From positions 1 to 48,944 of the forward strand of contig JAJNBG010000040.1 of assembly GCA_021155905.1 (NCBI GenBank): a DNA stretch of 48,944 bases. Reading direction: 5' to 3'. The translations under genes and the position numbers were made by a program. Shown here in pieces: positions 9,394-17,353 of the stretch. Each line of letters begins with the position of its first letter. Position 1 is the first letter of the stretch. The DNA is from Bacteroidota bacterium. GTDB taxonomy: Bacteria; Bacteroidota; Bacteroidia; B-17B0; Aurantibacillaceae. The notes below the pieces were generated by a model, which was not told the origin of the DNA, made no database searches, and saw nothing but the letters and a program-made list of their open reading frames with translations.

Positions 9394-9438
9394 GTTGTCC
9401 CGCAAATCGCGCAGATAATAACACTGAGTTTCGCAGAG
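9394..9438. repeat. dispersed repeat copy, TCCCGC-GCAGA family
   Basis: The string GTTGTCCCGC followed by CGCAGATAA and TTTCGCAGAG blocks resembles the reverse complement of 39730-39768, which also reads GTTGTCCCGC then CTCGCAAATTATCGCAG. It lies directly after anmK. It appears to be a degenerate dispersed repeat. The family assignment rests only on the two loci in this window. Confidence 0.45.
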
Positions 9439-9451
9439 ATGAACAAAAATT

Positions 9452-9625
9452 CTAACTTTTTTTCTGTCTCAATAAATTTACAAAAAATAAAAAGCTGAGA
9501 ACAAGAAATACAATGTTCACTACCCTGGCAAAAGGAGGAACGCCTTCGGGCCAAATTTGCCCCGATAATACAACTGTGTTTAGCAACACCAGTATGATTA
9601 ATACTATTTTACTTTTATGCAGCAT
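9452..9625 (-). CDS. small two-helix membrane protein, 57 residues
   Basis: An intact 57-codon frame from ATG (9625) to TAG (9452). It encodes a basic N-terminus (MLHKSK), a hydrophobic helix (residues 7-21), a short loop with WPEGVPPFAR, a second hydrophobic helix (36-51) and a basic tail (RQKKS). An AGGAAG stretch directly abuts the ATG. It fills an otherwise empty 348-nt gap between anmK and the thioredoxin-family gene. I recognise no family. The two clean membrane helices with flanking positive charges make a real small membrane protein more likely than chance, but this is inference. Confidence 0.5.
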   Translation of the reverse strand: MLHKSKIVLIILVLLNTVVLSGQIWPEGVPPFARVVNIVFLVLSFLFFVNLLRQKKS

Positions 9626-9680
9626 CTTCCTATTTATTAAAATTTAGATTGATTGTTCTTTACAACTAAAATTACAAAAA

Positions 9681-9710
9681 AAAGCCGTTCGCAGATTAGC
9701 GAACGGCTTT
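9681..9710 (-). terminator. intrinsic terminator of the thioredoxin-family gene
   Basis: A perfect 12-bp stem (AAAGCCGTTCGC at 9681-9692, GCGAACGGCTTT at 9699-9710) with a 6-nt loop. Reading on the minus strand it is followed by a T run (from the A tract 9676-9683). It lies 22 nt past the stop of the gene ending at 9732. Confidence 0.85.
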
Positions 9711-9731
9711 TGAATTTTTATTCAAAACAAA

Positions 9732-11255
9732 TTATTTTTTATCTGCTTTGTATTCTCTTTCCATTTGTTTCACAATGTCTTTCACCTGCTCCGTACCAAT
9801 CCGCTTGGCTTTGATGCGTTTGTTTTTGTCCAGCATATAGATTACCGGCGTTGAATAGATGTCGTATTTCTCTTTGATGTTATTGATATGTACACCATCA
9901 TATAGGTTCATCCAGTCCAGTTTGTTCTCGATAATGTATTTACGCCATTTATCGTACTCTTGTTGCGTATACACGCTTACTACTTTAATATCATAACCTT
10001 CTTTTTTCAGTTTATGATATTCTTCCAGCAATTTCGGAATTTCTGTTTTACAGTGCCCGCAATCTACATCCCAGAACACCAAAGCCAGGTAATCCGCTTT
10101 TATACTGTACAAGGAAACAAACGTCTGTGCCAGGTTCTGAACATTATCGTAATACAATTTGGTAGCGCCCTGGCTGGTTTTAACCGTATCAAAGCCCATT
10201 CTGGCAATTTGTTTGTGTCCGATGGTATCGATCATTAACAGATCCGGTGCCTGGCTTCCTAATAACAAAGGCTTTAAAATATCACCACGCTCTTTTATTT
10301 TCTCAATCGTTTTTTCATCATACACTTCCTTCGCCATTCCGGTTCTGATGTATTTATCAATTACATGCACAAACACTTTATCAAAGCCCATGAGTTTGGA
10401 AGATTCAGAGGTGAACAGGAAATGGGCAATTAATAATTTCTGCATCATAGTACCTGCTTTGGTTTTATTCATGATACGATCAATTTCCACATTCATGGTA
10501 TCCGGGTTCTGAACGATCACACTATTGAAATATTTTTTAAGCTTATCAGCAAAAAACGGTGTGCGCATAATTCCATCATCCTGGAAATTTACTCCGTCCC
10601 AGAAATGGTTTTTATAATACGTATAAATGTACATGCTGTCAGGTCGGCCATTGGAAGCTTTCGGAATATCCTTCGCTTCTTTCTCCATTTTAAGATTGAT
10701 CACATCTCCAACAAACATCCCTTTATGTTGCTCCAGAAACGCTTTCTCGTAGGCAACCACCGTTTCATTCAACAACTTCCCTTTCTCCATCATGAAAGCA
10801 GCTGAATCTTTTGAGCTCATCCCTTTGGTTTTGCTTTTCACTTCCATGTACTCTTTATTCTTTGCCGTGATGAATTTGATGTAATTAAAAAAATCATCGT
10901 TCTCTTTAGAAGTCGTGCATTTTAAATTTTTCACCAAATCAGCAGTATCGGTACTCATCACGATCTTCTGATTATTGTCAGAAATGAAAAAATCAAAGTA
11001 CCTTGCTTTATCCTGGCTCACCAGGTAGTAAACACCTTTATCCAAAGTTTTTGGACCCTTAAACACGACATTTCCTTTCACTACTTTTTTACAGGTGTCA
11101 GCAAGATATGATTTGTCGAACTGGTAAAACGCAAGGTACATGATCGTATCTTTACAGTTCTTGAAATTGATGCGGATATCGTGGCCTTGATTAGCCTGGG
11201 CAGAAACAGTTGTTACGATTGATAACAAACTAAGGGTAAGTAATACTTTCTTCAT
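9732..11255 (-). CDS. TlpA-like thioredoxin-fold lipid/periplasmic disulfide protein
   Basis: 507 residues. A signal peptide (MKKVLLTLSLLSIVTTVSAQ) exports it to the periplasm. Residues about 25-125 resemble the small beta domain often found at the front of Bacteroidetes TlpA proteins (DUF4369-like). A long helical region follows (about 130-350). A C-terminal thioredoxin domain carries the redox motif CGHC in ALVFWDVDCGHCKTEIPK and the cis-proline in YSTPVIYMLDKNKRI. It is likely a thiol-disulfide reductase or isomerase acting on exported proteins. No lipobox cysteine is seen at the signal-peptide end, so despite the general call it is probably soluble. ATG start at 11255. The patatin gene lies 150 nt upstream on the same strand. 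Confidence 0.85.
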   Translation of the reverse strand: MKKVLLTLSLLSIVTTVSAQANQGHDIRINFKNCKDTIMYLAFYQFDKSYLADTCKKVVKGNVVFKGPKTLDKGVYYLVSQDKARYFDFFISDNNQKIVMSTDTADLVKNLKCTTSKENDDFFNYIKFITAKNKEYMEVKSKTKGMSSKDSAAFMMEKGKLLNETVVAYEKAFLEQHKGMFVGDVINLKMEKEAKDIPKASNGRPDSMYIYTYYKNHFWDGVNFQDDGIMRTPFFADKLKKYFNSVIVQNPDTMNVEIDRIMNKTKAGTMMQKLLIAHFLFTSESSKLMGFDKVFVHVIDKYIRTGMAKEVYDEKTIEKIKERGDILKPLLLGSQAPDLLMIDTIGHKQIARMGFDTVKTSQGATKLYYDNVQNLAQTFVSLYSIKADYLALVFWDVDCGHCKTEIPKLLEEYHKLKKEGYDIKVVSVYTQQEYDKWRKYIIENKLDWMNLYDGVHINNIKEKYDIYSTPVIYMLDKNKRIKAKRIGTEQVKDIVKQMEREYKADKK

Positions 11256-11271
11256 AGAATTAATTGGTATT

Positions 11272-11279
11272 CAAAAATA
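11272..11279 (-). promoter_or_regulatory. -7 box (TATTTTTG) for the thioredoxin-family gene
   Basis: CAAAAATA on the + strand is an exact TAnnTTTG match on the minus strand, 16 nt before the ATG at 11255. The nearest CAAA (-33 TTTG) is 26 bp away, longer than usual. The rest of the 150-nt gap (11256-11405) shows nothing else. Confidence 0.4.
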
Positions 11280-11405
11280 AGGATTTAATTGAATTGATTG
11301 CTTCCCAAATTTAAGAGCATTATAGCTTTGTTTTATTTAAAATTTGTTAAATGAGTAAGCGATATCTAATGAATGGTGATAAAGCATTCATAGCTAGTGG
11401 CTCCA

Positions 11406-13730
11406 CTAATCAAGCGATTTTTTGTTATAGATGGTGTATCCGAAATGGAAGAAAAAGGAAAAACTGTTGTCGTTTTTATCATAGTAATTAACACCAATAC
11501 TGAGCGGACCAATTGGAGAATGATAAATTAAAGCGCCCATTCCTAAAAAATGCCGGTATAAAAATGCGGTTGAATAATCTGCTTTACCGCTGGGCGTTTT
11601 GACAATGGAATAAACCGGCTGATACAAATACCCCTCAAACCTGATATCAAAGTTTTTATAGGGAGTTGCGATGGCCTTTAAACCACCTGCAACATATTGA
11701 TGCGCTCTGTAATCATCAATAAACAAAGTCTGACTTTCGGGAATAGGATTAAAAGCCGGTGCGGAAAGAATGGAAGCCGCATAATTCCGGAAAAAGTCCT
11801 GCGAAGAATAAACGCCTTCCGCATACACACCGATTTTAAAATACTTGATGGGTTTAATGTATTTATCAACGGTCAGTTTAAAATTGAACCAATCATGATA
11901 GGGCCCATTGATAAAATTAACTGTATCCAATGCAGTTGATCCGGGGTAATAGGTTTCTAAGCCGCTCACAAACTTGGCCCTCAAAAGCAGTTTTGTCCCT
12001 TCCGTTGCATATTGCTTTTTATTAAGGGTATTTATTTCATACGCCAATTGTCCGTATGAGAAATCAAAAACGGTCACATCGCTGGTATCCAGTTTTGTAA
12101 ACGCATCTACCTGATAATACCTGTTTTTGATTTCACTCATTCCACCTGATAAAACAACCTTTCCGATATTACCAACCGGTGCCCCTGCATTTACTTCACC
12201 AAACAAATCCTCCTGTACCAGGTAAGCAGGTTTCTCAAAATCATAAAACAAGGCGCTGCTTTTATAATAATCCCATCGTGAAATCGTAAATGAAGGCTCA
12301 ATGTAAAAAGGAATTTTCGTCGGAAATTCGAACCTTAGCTTTGTTAGTGAACTGGAATTTAATTTACCTAAATAGCCATTAGCATAGGCCGTAAACCCTA
12401 TTTTGCCTATATAGTTATACTGTACCGCCATAAAAAAATTACTGATGGGTCGGTTTGACAAATTTCCTCCCAAATCAAAAAACAAGTGTTTGTCTTTTTT
12501 TGCATTGAGAGAAAGCGTAAACTTTCCTGTGGCTGTATCCAGCTTGGTCGTTGGATAGGCTGATTTTATTTTTTCGTCAGCCATCATCCTGAAATATTGT
12601 TTCTTTAATTGCGCCGGCGTAAACGTTTTTCTTTTCTTGGTAATGCTCTTATCGATAAAATGAGCCAATCGTTTATCCGAAGTTTTGATCACCACTCTAT
12701 CATAGACAATTTTTTCAAACGCGGATTTTGTCCTGAAGGCTTTTCTTCTCTGTTCCAGTTCCACATCACTTTCGTATTTTGAAATATGCAATTTAATTTC
12801 CGGCATTTTTCTCATGGTAGCCACATACCCGCTATCTATCAAACGCTGGGCAGATTCGAAATTAAAAACGCTGACTTCCGCCCAAGGCTGAATAATTACC
12901 TCGTTTTCACAAACCGGATTAAAATTACTGGTACTCATAAACATATTTCTCAATTGCAGGTAGAGGTTATCATCGCTCGGCTGCTTGGAATTTTCAGTAA
13001 CTGAGCTCCCAATGATAAAATCCGGGTACATTTCATCATACATAATATTAGCGGGGAAGTTATTATAGAGCCCTCCATCGAATAATAACGTACTGTCAAT
13101 GGTGATTGGTCTTATATAAAACGGGTAACTCATGGAAGCCCGGATGGCAGAGGGCATATCGCCATCCCTGAAAACAACACTTTCTTTTTTCTCAATATCA
13201 GAGGCGACACATCTGAACGGAATCATCAAACTGTCAAAATTATACCCGGAAGCCGCATTAGCTCCGGCAAAGGTCTCCATTAAATAGAAATCAATGGGCA
13301 CAGAATTAATGAGATTGGTTGGAAGATTCGTTAAAAACGGATTATTCAAATTTATCTTTAGCATTAACCAGGAAGCATAGTCATTACGCTTTCTCACAAA
13401 GTAACCGTATTTGGGAGACATCTCACCTTTGGTTAAATTTGAAAATGTCTCGTCCCTGACAATTTGTTCAATTTCCCATGGAGAATAACCTGCTGTGTAT
13501 AAGCCACCGATGATACTTCCAATAGAGGTACCAGCTATGCAATTAACGGGAATATGATTTTCCTCGAGAGCCTTTAGAACACCAATATGCGCCAAACCAC
13601 TTGCCCCGCCTCCGCTCATTACAACCCCTACTTTTTGGGCATAGGAAAATTGAGTCAATATGATCAATCCAATGCAAAAAATGGGATTAAAAAAAGCAGT
13701 TATTTTTTTGTTTGGCCTCAATCTCGACAA
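11406..13730 (-). CDS. patatin-like phospholipase with C-terminal outer-membrane beta-barrel
   Basis: 774 residues. After a signal peptide ending near FSYAQ, the patatin domain shows the oxyanion-hole motif GGGASG (residues 40-45), the nucleophile motif GTSIG (Ser69) and the DGG motif with the partner Asp218. A linker/POTRA-like stretch follows, and from about residue 400 to the end alternating aromatic strands form a surface-antigen (BamA/Omp85-like) barrel ending FGYTIYNKKSLD. The architecture is that of PlpD-type lipases, which hydrolyse phospholipids at the outer membrane. The annotated start is TTG at 13730, but that TTG is part of a TAAATTTG promoter box; TTG at 13721 is an alternative start that still keeps the signal peptide. 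Confidence 0.9.
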   Translation of the reverse strand: MSRLRPNKKITAFFNPIFCIGLIILTQFSYAQKVGVVMSGGGASGLAHIGVLKALEENHIPVNCIAGTSIGSIIGGLYTAGYSPWEIEQIVRDETFSNLTKGEMSPKYGYFVRKRNDYASWLMLKINLNNPFLTNLPTNLINSVPIDFYLMETFAGANAASGYNFDSLMIPFRCVASDIEKKESVVFRDGDMPSAIRASMSYPFYIRPITIDSTLLFDGGLYNNFPANIMYDEMYPDFIIGSSVTENSKQPSDDNLYLQLRNMFMSTSNFNPVCENEVIIQPWAEVSVFNFESAQRLIDSGYVATMRKMPEIKLHISKYESDVELEQRRKAFRTKSAFEKIVYDRVVIKTSDKRLAHFIDKSITKKRKTFTPAQLKKQYFRMMADEKIKSAYPTTKLDTATGKFTLSLNAKKDKHLFFDLGGNLSNRPISNFFMAVQYNYIGKIGFTAYANGYLGKLNSSSLTKLRFEFPTKIPFYIEPSFTISRWDYYKSSALFYDFEKPAYLVQEDLFGEVNAGAPVGNIGKVVLSGGMSEIKNRYYQVDAFTKLDTSDVTVFDFSYGQLAYEINTLNKKQYATEGTKLLLRAKFVSGLETYYPGSTALDTVNFINGPYHDWFNFKLTVDKYIKPIKYFKIGVYAEGVYSSQDFFRNYAASILSAPAFNPIPESQTLFIDDYRAHQYVAGGLKAIATPYKNFDIRFEGYLYQPVYSIVKTPSGKADYSTAFLYRHFLGMGALIYHSPIGPLSIGVNYYDKNDNSFSFFFHFGYTIYNKKSLD

Positions 13731-13735
13731 ATTTA
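13728..13735 (-). promoter_or_regulatory. -7 box (TAAATTTG) overlapping the apparent patatin start
   Basis: CAAATTTA on the + strand reads TAAATTTG on the minus strand. Its last three bases are the TTG otherwise taken as the start codon of the patatin gene. If this promoter is used, the mRNA would begin downstream of that TTG. Confidence 0.35.
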
Positions 13736-13840
13736 CCTTAAAATTTTAATGCATGCGAGAATGTTTAAATTTCGCCTAAAAAATTTTATATACTGAAATA
13801 TTTTATTTACTTAGCAGATTAAAGTTCTTGTTTCCGGGTT

Positions 13841-14917
13841 GTGATAAAATACATTACGAAAAAAATATTATATGGTATTCTCGTTTTATACGGTGTAATA
13901 ACTGTAATCTTTTTTTTATTCAATGTGTTACCGGGCGATCCTGCAACCATCATGTTGGGACAAAGAGCCAATAAAGATGCTATTGAAGCCATTCATAAAG
14001 ATCTTGGTACCGACAGGCCTGTCCTGGAACAATATGCGATGTATCTCAATGACTTGTCACCGATTTCTATCCATAACAACACCAATAATGATAGCCATTG
14101 GTTTTTGAGCCCTGAGAAATATTCCTGGTTACCTATTTTTACTTTAGGCTCCAACAGGTCAGTGGTTGCAAAAGTGCCTTATCTGCGAAGATCTTATATT
14201 ACCAAAAGGCCCGTATCCGATATTATTACGGAAACTCTTCCCGAAACTGCTGTTCTGGCATTTACCTCGATCGTTATTGCCTCTATCATTGGAATCTTCT
14301 TAGGAATCATCAGCGCCATCAGGCAAAATAGTCTATACGACAGGTTTTCTTTTCTTTTTGCAGTTTTAGGTATGGCTGCCCCTTCTTTTTTTGTGGGCTT
14401 AATCATTGCGTGGCTGTTCGGATACGTGTTGGCAGAATACACAGGGTTAACGCCAACCGGCAGTTTATACGACATCGACGTTTGGGATGGAGAAAAACTC
14501 AAATTGAGAAATCTGATACTTCCAGCGGTAACACTTGGAATACGCCCTTTAGCCATTGTGGTGCAGTTGATGAGGAGCTCCTTATTAGATGTGATGGGCC
14601 AGGATTACATCAGGACAGCCAGGGCAAAAGGGTTAAGTCTCTATGCAATTATCACCAAACACGCATTAAAAAACGCATTAAATCCAGTTGTAACTGCAAT
14701 TTCAGGCTGGTTTGCCGGCTTAATGGCCGGAGCAATTTTTGTGGAAAAAATATTTAACTGGAAAGGCATTGGATATGAAGTGTTTGATGCTTTAACCAAG
14801 AACGACCTTCCGGTGGTAATGGGCGCCACACTTATTTTTGCTGTCATTTTCGTAGTCATAAATATCATTGTGGATATCGTTTATGGCATTTTAGATCCCC
14901 GTGTTAGAGTTAAATAA
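13841..14917 (+). CDS. ABC transporter permease, DppB/OppB type
   Basis: 358 residues from GTG at 13841. The N-terminal helix (YGILVLYGVITVIFFLFNV) followed by LPGDPATIMLGQRA is the standard opening of dipeptide/oligopeptide permease B subunits. The EAA-loop motif appears in IRTARAKGLSLYAIITKHAL, and the C-terminus ends in the family's ILDPRVR. About six membrane helices are visible. It forms part of an inner-membrane importer for peptides, nickel or related solutes, but no DppC, ATPase or binding protein is adjacent, so the partners must be elsewhere. An insertion around residues 80-110 before the second helix is longer than in E. coli DppB. The stop codon is immediately followed by the tpiA ATG. 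Confidence 0.9.
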   Translation: MIKYITKKILYGILVLYGVITVIFFLFNVLPGDPATIMLGQRANKDAIEAIHKDLGTDRPVLEQYAMYLNDLSPISIHNNTNNDSHWFLSPEKYSWLPIFTLGSNRSVVAKVPYLRRSYITKRPVSDIITETLPETAVLAFTSIVIASIIGIFLGIISAIRQNSLYDRFSFLFAVLGMAAPSFFVGLIIAWLFGYVLAEYTGLTPTGSLYDIDVWDGEKLKLRNLILPAVTLGIRPLAIVVQLMRSSLLDVMGQDYIRTARAKGLSLYAIITKHALKNALNPVVTAISGWFAGLMAGAIFVEKIFNWKGIGYEVFDALTKNDLPVVMGATLIFAVIFVVINIIVDIVYGILDPRVRVK

Positions 14918-15670
14918 ATGAGCAGACAAAAAATAGTTGCCGGTAACTGGAAAATGAATAAATCATTAAAGGATGCGAAAAGCCTTGTGGAAATGATTTT
15001 AAGTAACACAAAAGATAGTGATGTTCTCAAAATTATCATTCCCCCGTTCCCTTATCTCGAGCCTGTCAAACAGATTTTATCTGCCAGGAAAGGATTTTAT
15101 TTAGGGGCACAAAACTGCCACACAAACACCAGCGGTGCTTTTACCGGCGAAGTTAGCGCTAATATGCTTCAATCTGTTGGATGTCAATATGTTATTATCG
15201 GGCATAGCGAACGCAGAAATTATTTTAAGGAAAAGAGTACTGATTTCGTCTTAAAGATCAGGGAAGCATTGAAACATGATATTATCCCAATTTACTGTAT
15301 CGGTGAAACCCTGGAGGAACGAAAAAATGGCTATCATTTCAGCGTCATTACCGAACAACTGACTTCTATTCTTTCAGAATTTAAACTGGAAGACTTTTCC
15401 AGGTTTGTATTAGCCTATGAGCCTGTTTGGGCCATTGGCACAGGAGAAACAGCAACCGCGGCACAGGCACAGGAAATGCATGCCTTTATTAGATCTGTTT
15501 TATGTGATTTCTATGATTCGGCAATTGCCGGAAACACACCTATTTTATATGGTGGGAGTTGTAATGCTCAAAATGCCCGTGAATTATTTCAATGCCCTGA
15601 TGTTGACGGGGGGTTAATCGGCGGAGCTTCATTAAACGAGGATTTTTGTACCATAATAGGCTCTTTTTAG
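14918..15670 (+). CDS. tpiA: triosephosphate isomerase
   Basis: 250 residues, the normal length. It carries the substrate-binding Lys in AGNWKMN (K12), the electrophilic His in IIGHSERR, the catalytic Glu in LAYEPVWAIGTGE and the phosphate-binding GGSCN and GGLIGGASL loops. The enzyme interconverts dihydroxyacetone phosphate and glyceraldehyde 3-phosphate in glycolysis and gluconeogenesis. The ATG directly follows the stop of the permease gene with no gap, so the two genes are very likely translationally coupled, an odd pairing. In many Bacteroidetes tpiA lies next to prmA; here two small lipoprotein genes come between them. Confidence 0.97.
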   Translation: MSRQKIVAGNWKMNKSLKDAKSLVEMILSNTKDSDVLKIIIPPFPYLEPVKQILSARKGFYLGAQNCHTNTSGAFTGEVSANMLQSVGCQYVIIGHSERRNYFKEKSTDFVLKIREALKHDIIPIYCIGETLEERKNGYHFSVITEQLTSILSEFKLEDFSRFVLAYEPVWAIGTGETATAAQAQEMHAFIRSVLCDFYDSAIAGNTPILYGGSCNAQNARELFQCPDVDGGLIGGASLNEDFCTIIGSF

Positions 15671-15764
15671 TCGTTTATCTACAATTAATCAGAATAATCT
15701 CTGAAATAGTTTAGAGTTACTTGCAAATTTAGTCTACATTTACCGCAAACTTAAAAAAAACAAT

Positions 15765-16022
15765 ATGAAAAAAATTATTTTATTAGCTGCAGTAATTACT
15801 GTTGCGTCTTTTGCTTCTTGCAAAAAAGACAGAACTTGTGAGTGTACTTATACTACCAGCGGGACTACAAACACTGTCTCTCACACAAGCTCTACTACTC
15901 TTACAAAAGTTAAGAAATCAGATGCTAAATATTTCTGTACAAAAGACGTTAATACTAACACATCAACAAGTGGTAGTATGTCAAATACTTCAACGTCAAC
16001 ATCTGACTGTAAATTAAAATAA
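15765..16022 (+). CDS. small Thr/Ser-rich lipoprotein with conserved cysteines (copy 1)
   Basis: 85 residues. A lipoprotein signal peptide ends at the lipobox SFASC (lipidated Cys19). The mature part is rich in Thr and Ser with Cys at 25, 27, 58 and 82, a KKSDAK block before Cys58, and ends DCKLK. No known family recognised. It is a tandem paralogue of the next gene: both share SC(K/R)KxRTCxC, KKxDAK followed by Cys, and a terminal C(D/K)LK. Four non-lipid cysteines could form two disulfides in the periplasm or at the surface. The gap to the next gene is 27 nt, so an operon is likely. Function unknown. Confidence 0.75.
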   Translation: MKKIILLAAVITVASFASCKKDRTCECTYTTSGTTNTVSHTSSTTLTKVKKSDAKYFCTKDVNTNTSTSGSMSNTSTSTSDCKLK

Positions 16023-16049
16023 TCTTACCTAACTTTTAAAAACAAAAAA

Positions 16050-16391
16050 ATGAAAAAAATAATTATACTTTCTGCTGTTGTTAGCTTAAGCTTATTTGCA
16101 GCATCTTGTCGTAAATCCAGAACTTGTACCTGTACAACTTCAACTTCAACAACAACTTTCACTGACTATGAAACAAATACAACATTCGTTGTAGATGTTA
16201 CCACTACCTCGAATTCTTCAGGCACTTCTACAGTTACATCAGATAAAATGAAAAAGAAAGATGCGAAACGTAAATACGGTTGCATTAGTGGGACAAGTAC
16301 TGACACAGAAGTATCTAAAGGAGGAGGAGGCTCAACAGCCTATACCGAAACAGAAACAACAACTACTACATCAACTTGTGATTTAAAATAA
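16050..16391 (+). CDS. small Thr/Ser-rich lipoprotein with conserved cysteines (copy 2)
   Basis: 113 residues. The lipobox is FAASC (lipidated Cys20) after a hydrophobic signal. Cysteines at 26, 28, 78 and 110 match those of copy 1, as do the KKKDAK block and the terminal CDLK. It is longer than copy 1 because of an inserted Thr/Val/Ser segment (about residues 35-65) and a Gly-rich run (GGGGS, 91-95) followed by a TETETTTTTS stretch. The low-complexity, Thr-rich mature region suggests an extended exposed chain. Function unknown. A strong terminator follows at 16411-16445, closing the two-gene unit. Confidence 0.75.
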   Translation: MKKIIILSAVVSLSLFAASCRKSRTCTCTTSTSTTTFTDYETNTTFVVDVTTTSNSSGTSTVTSDKMKKKDAKRKYGCISGTSTDTEVSKGGGGSTAYTETETTTTTSTCDLK

Positions 16392-16410
16392 TTTCAATTG
16401 AATTATGCCA

Positions 16411-16445
16411 AAAAGCCATTTGCCACAGGCAGGTGGCTTTTTTTA
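16411..16445 (+). terminator. intrinsic terminator after the lipoprotein pair
   Basis: AAAAGCCATTTGCC (16411-16424) pairs with 16428-16441 through a stem of about 14 bp containing two G-U pairs and an ACA loop, followed by a T run. Confidence 0.82.
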
Positions 16446-16486
16446 TAAAGAAATTAAACATACGGTTTTCATAATTCGCTTTTTTC

Positions 16487-16520
16487 TTTGAAGTCTATAC
16501 AGTCTTAATCCATACCTTTG
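16487..16520 (+). promoter_or_regulatory. prmA promoter (TTTG, 22 bp, TACCTTTG)
   Basis: TTTG at 16487-16490 and an exact TAnnTTTG box at 16513-16520 lie just before prmA. Only 4 nt separate the box from the ATG at 16525, so the transcript is probably leaderless or nearly so. The spacer of 22 is slightly long. Confidence 0.55.
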
Positions 16521-16524
16521 AAAT

Positions 16525-17349
16525 ATGGATTACATACAATACTCATTTACCATCTCTCCGCCTGAACCCGGTTCAGATATTTTAATCGCTCTATTAGCTG
16601 ATTTAGGCTTTGAAAGCTTTACGCAAAACGAAACCGGTGTTGAAGCTTACATACAGGAAGAATTAGAAAATGAAAACCTGGTGAAAGAACTTTCTTTCGA
16701 CGACTTCATTTTTTCATATACCCGCACGGTTATTCCAAAAACAAACTGGAATGAAGAATGGGAAAAAAGCTTCGAGCCGGTATATGTGAATGATCTTGTT
16801 TGCATCAGGGCACATTTTCACCCCAAATCTAAAGCAGCCAAACATGATATCATCATTACTCCTAAAATGAGCTTTGGAACAGGCCATCATGATACCACAT
16901 GGTTGGTGAGTAAAACCATGTTTAGTCTTAATTTCAAAGGTTCTCATGTATTAGATATGGGTTGTGGAACCGGAATACTGGCCATTCTCGCGAAAAAACT
17001 TGGAGCAACTAAAATTTCGGGGATTGATATTGATGACTGGAGCATTGAAAACTCGATTGAAAATGCCGGCATTAATAATGCAGCGGATATTGAATTCAAA
17101 AAAGGTGATGCCTCTCTGTTACCTTCCAAAGAAACTTATGATATCATACTGGCAAACATCAATAAAAATGTACTTAAGAAAGATATACCATCTTATTTCA
17201 AATGCCTGAAATCGGGTGGCTATTTATTGCTTAGTGGTTTTTTTACGGCCGATGTCGAAGAATTAAAATCCCTTGCACTAAACATTGGATTTATATTTGA
17301 AGAGAGCTATTCGAAAAATGAATGGGCGGTTATTAAATTAAAAAAATAA
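16525..17349 (+). CDS. prmA: ribosomal protein L11 methyltransferase
   Basis: 274 residues. The N-terminal substrate-recognition domain (about 1-100) contains NWNEEWEKSFEPV, typical of PrmA. The class I methyltransferase domain follows with TPKMSFGTGHHDTT, SAM-binding motif I DMGCGTGILAI, acidic motif GIDIDD and motif IV LANINKNVL. It trimethylates lysines and the N-terminus of ribosomal protein L11 in the cytoplasm. The predicted promoter lies 4 nt before the ATG. The oxidase gene follows 4 nt after the stop, so the two are probably co-transcribed. Confidence 0.95.
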   Translation: MDYIQYSFTISPPEPGSDILIALLADLGFESFTQNETGVEAYIQEELENENLVKELSFDDFIFSYTRTVIPKTNWNEEWEKSFEPVYVNDLVCIRAHFHPKSKAAKHDIIITPKMSFGTGHHDTTWLVSKTMFSLNFKGSHVLDMGCGTGILAILAKKLGATKISGIDIDDWSIENSIENAGINNAADIEFKKGDASLLPSKETYDIILANINKNVLKKDIPSYFKCLKSGGYLLLSGFFTADVEELKSLALNIGFIFEESYSKNEWAVIKLKK

Positions 17350-17353
17350 TCAG

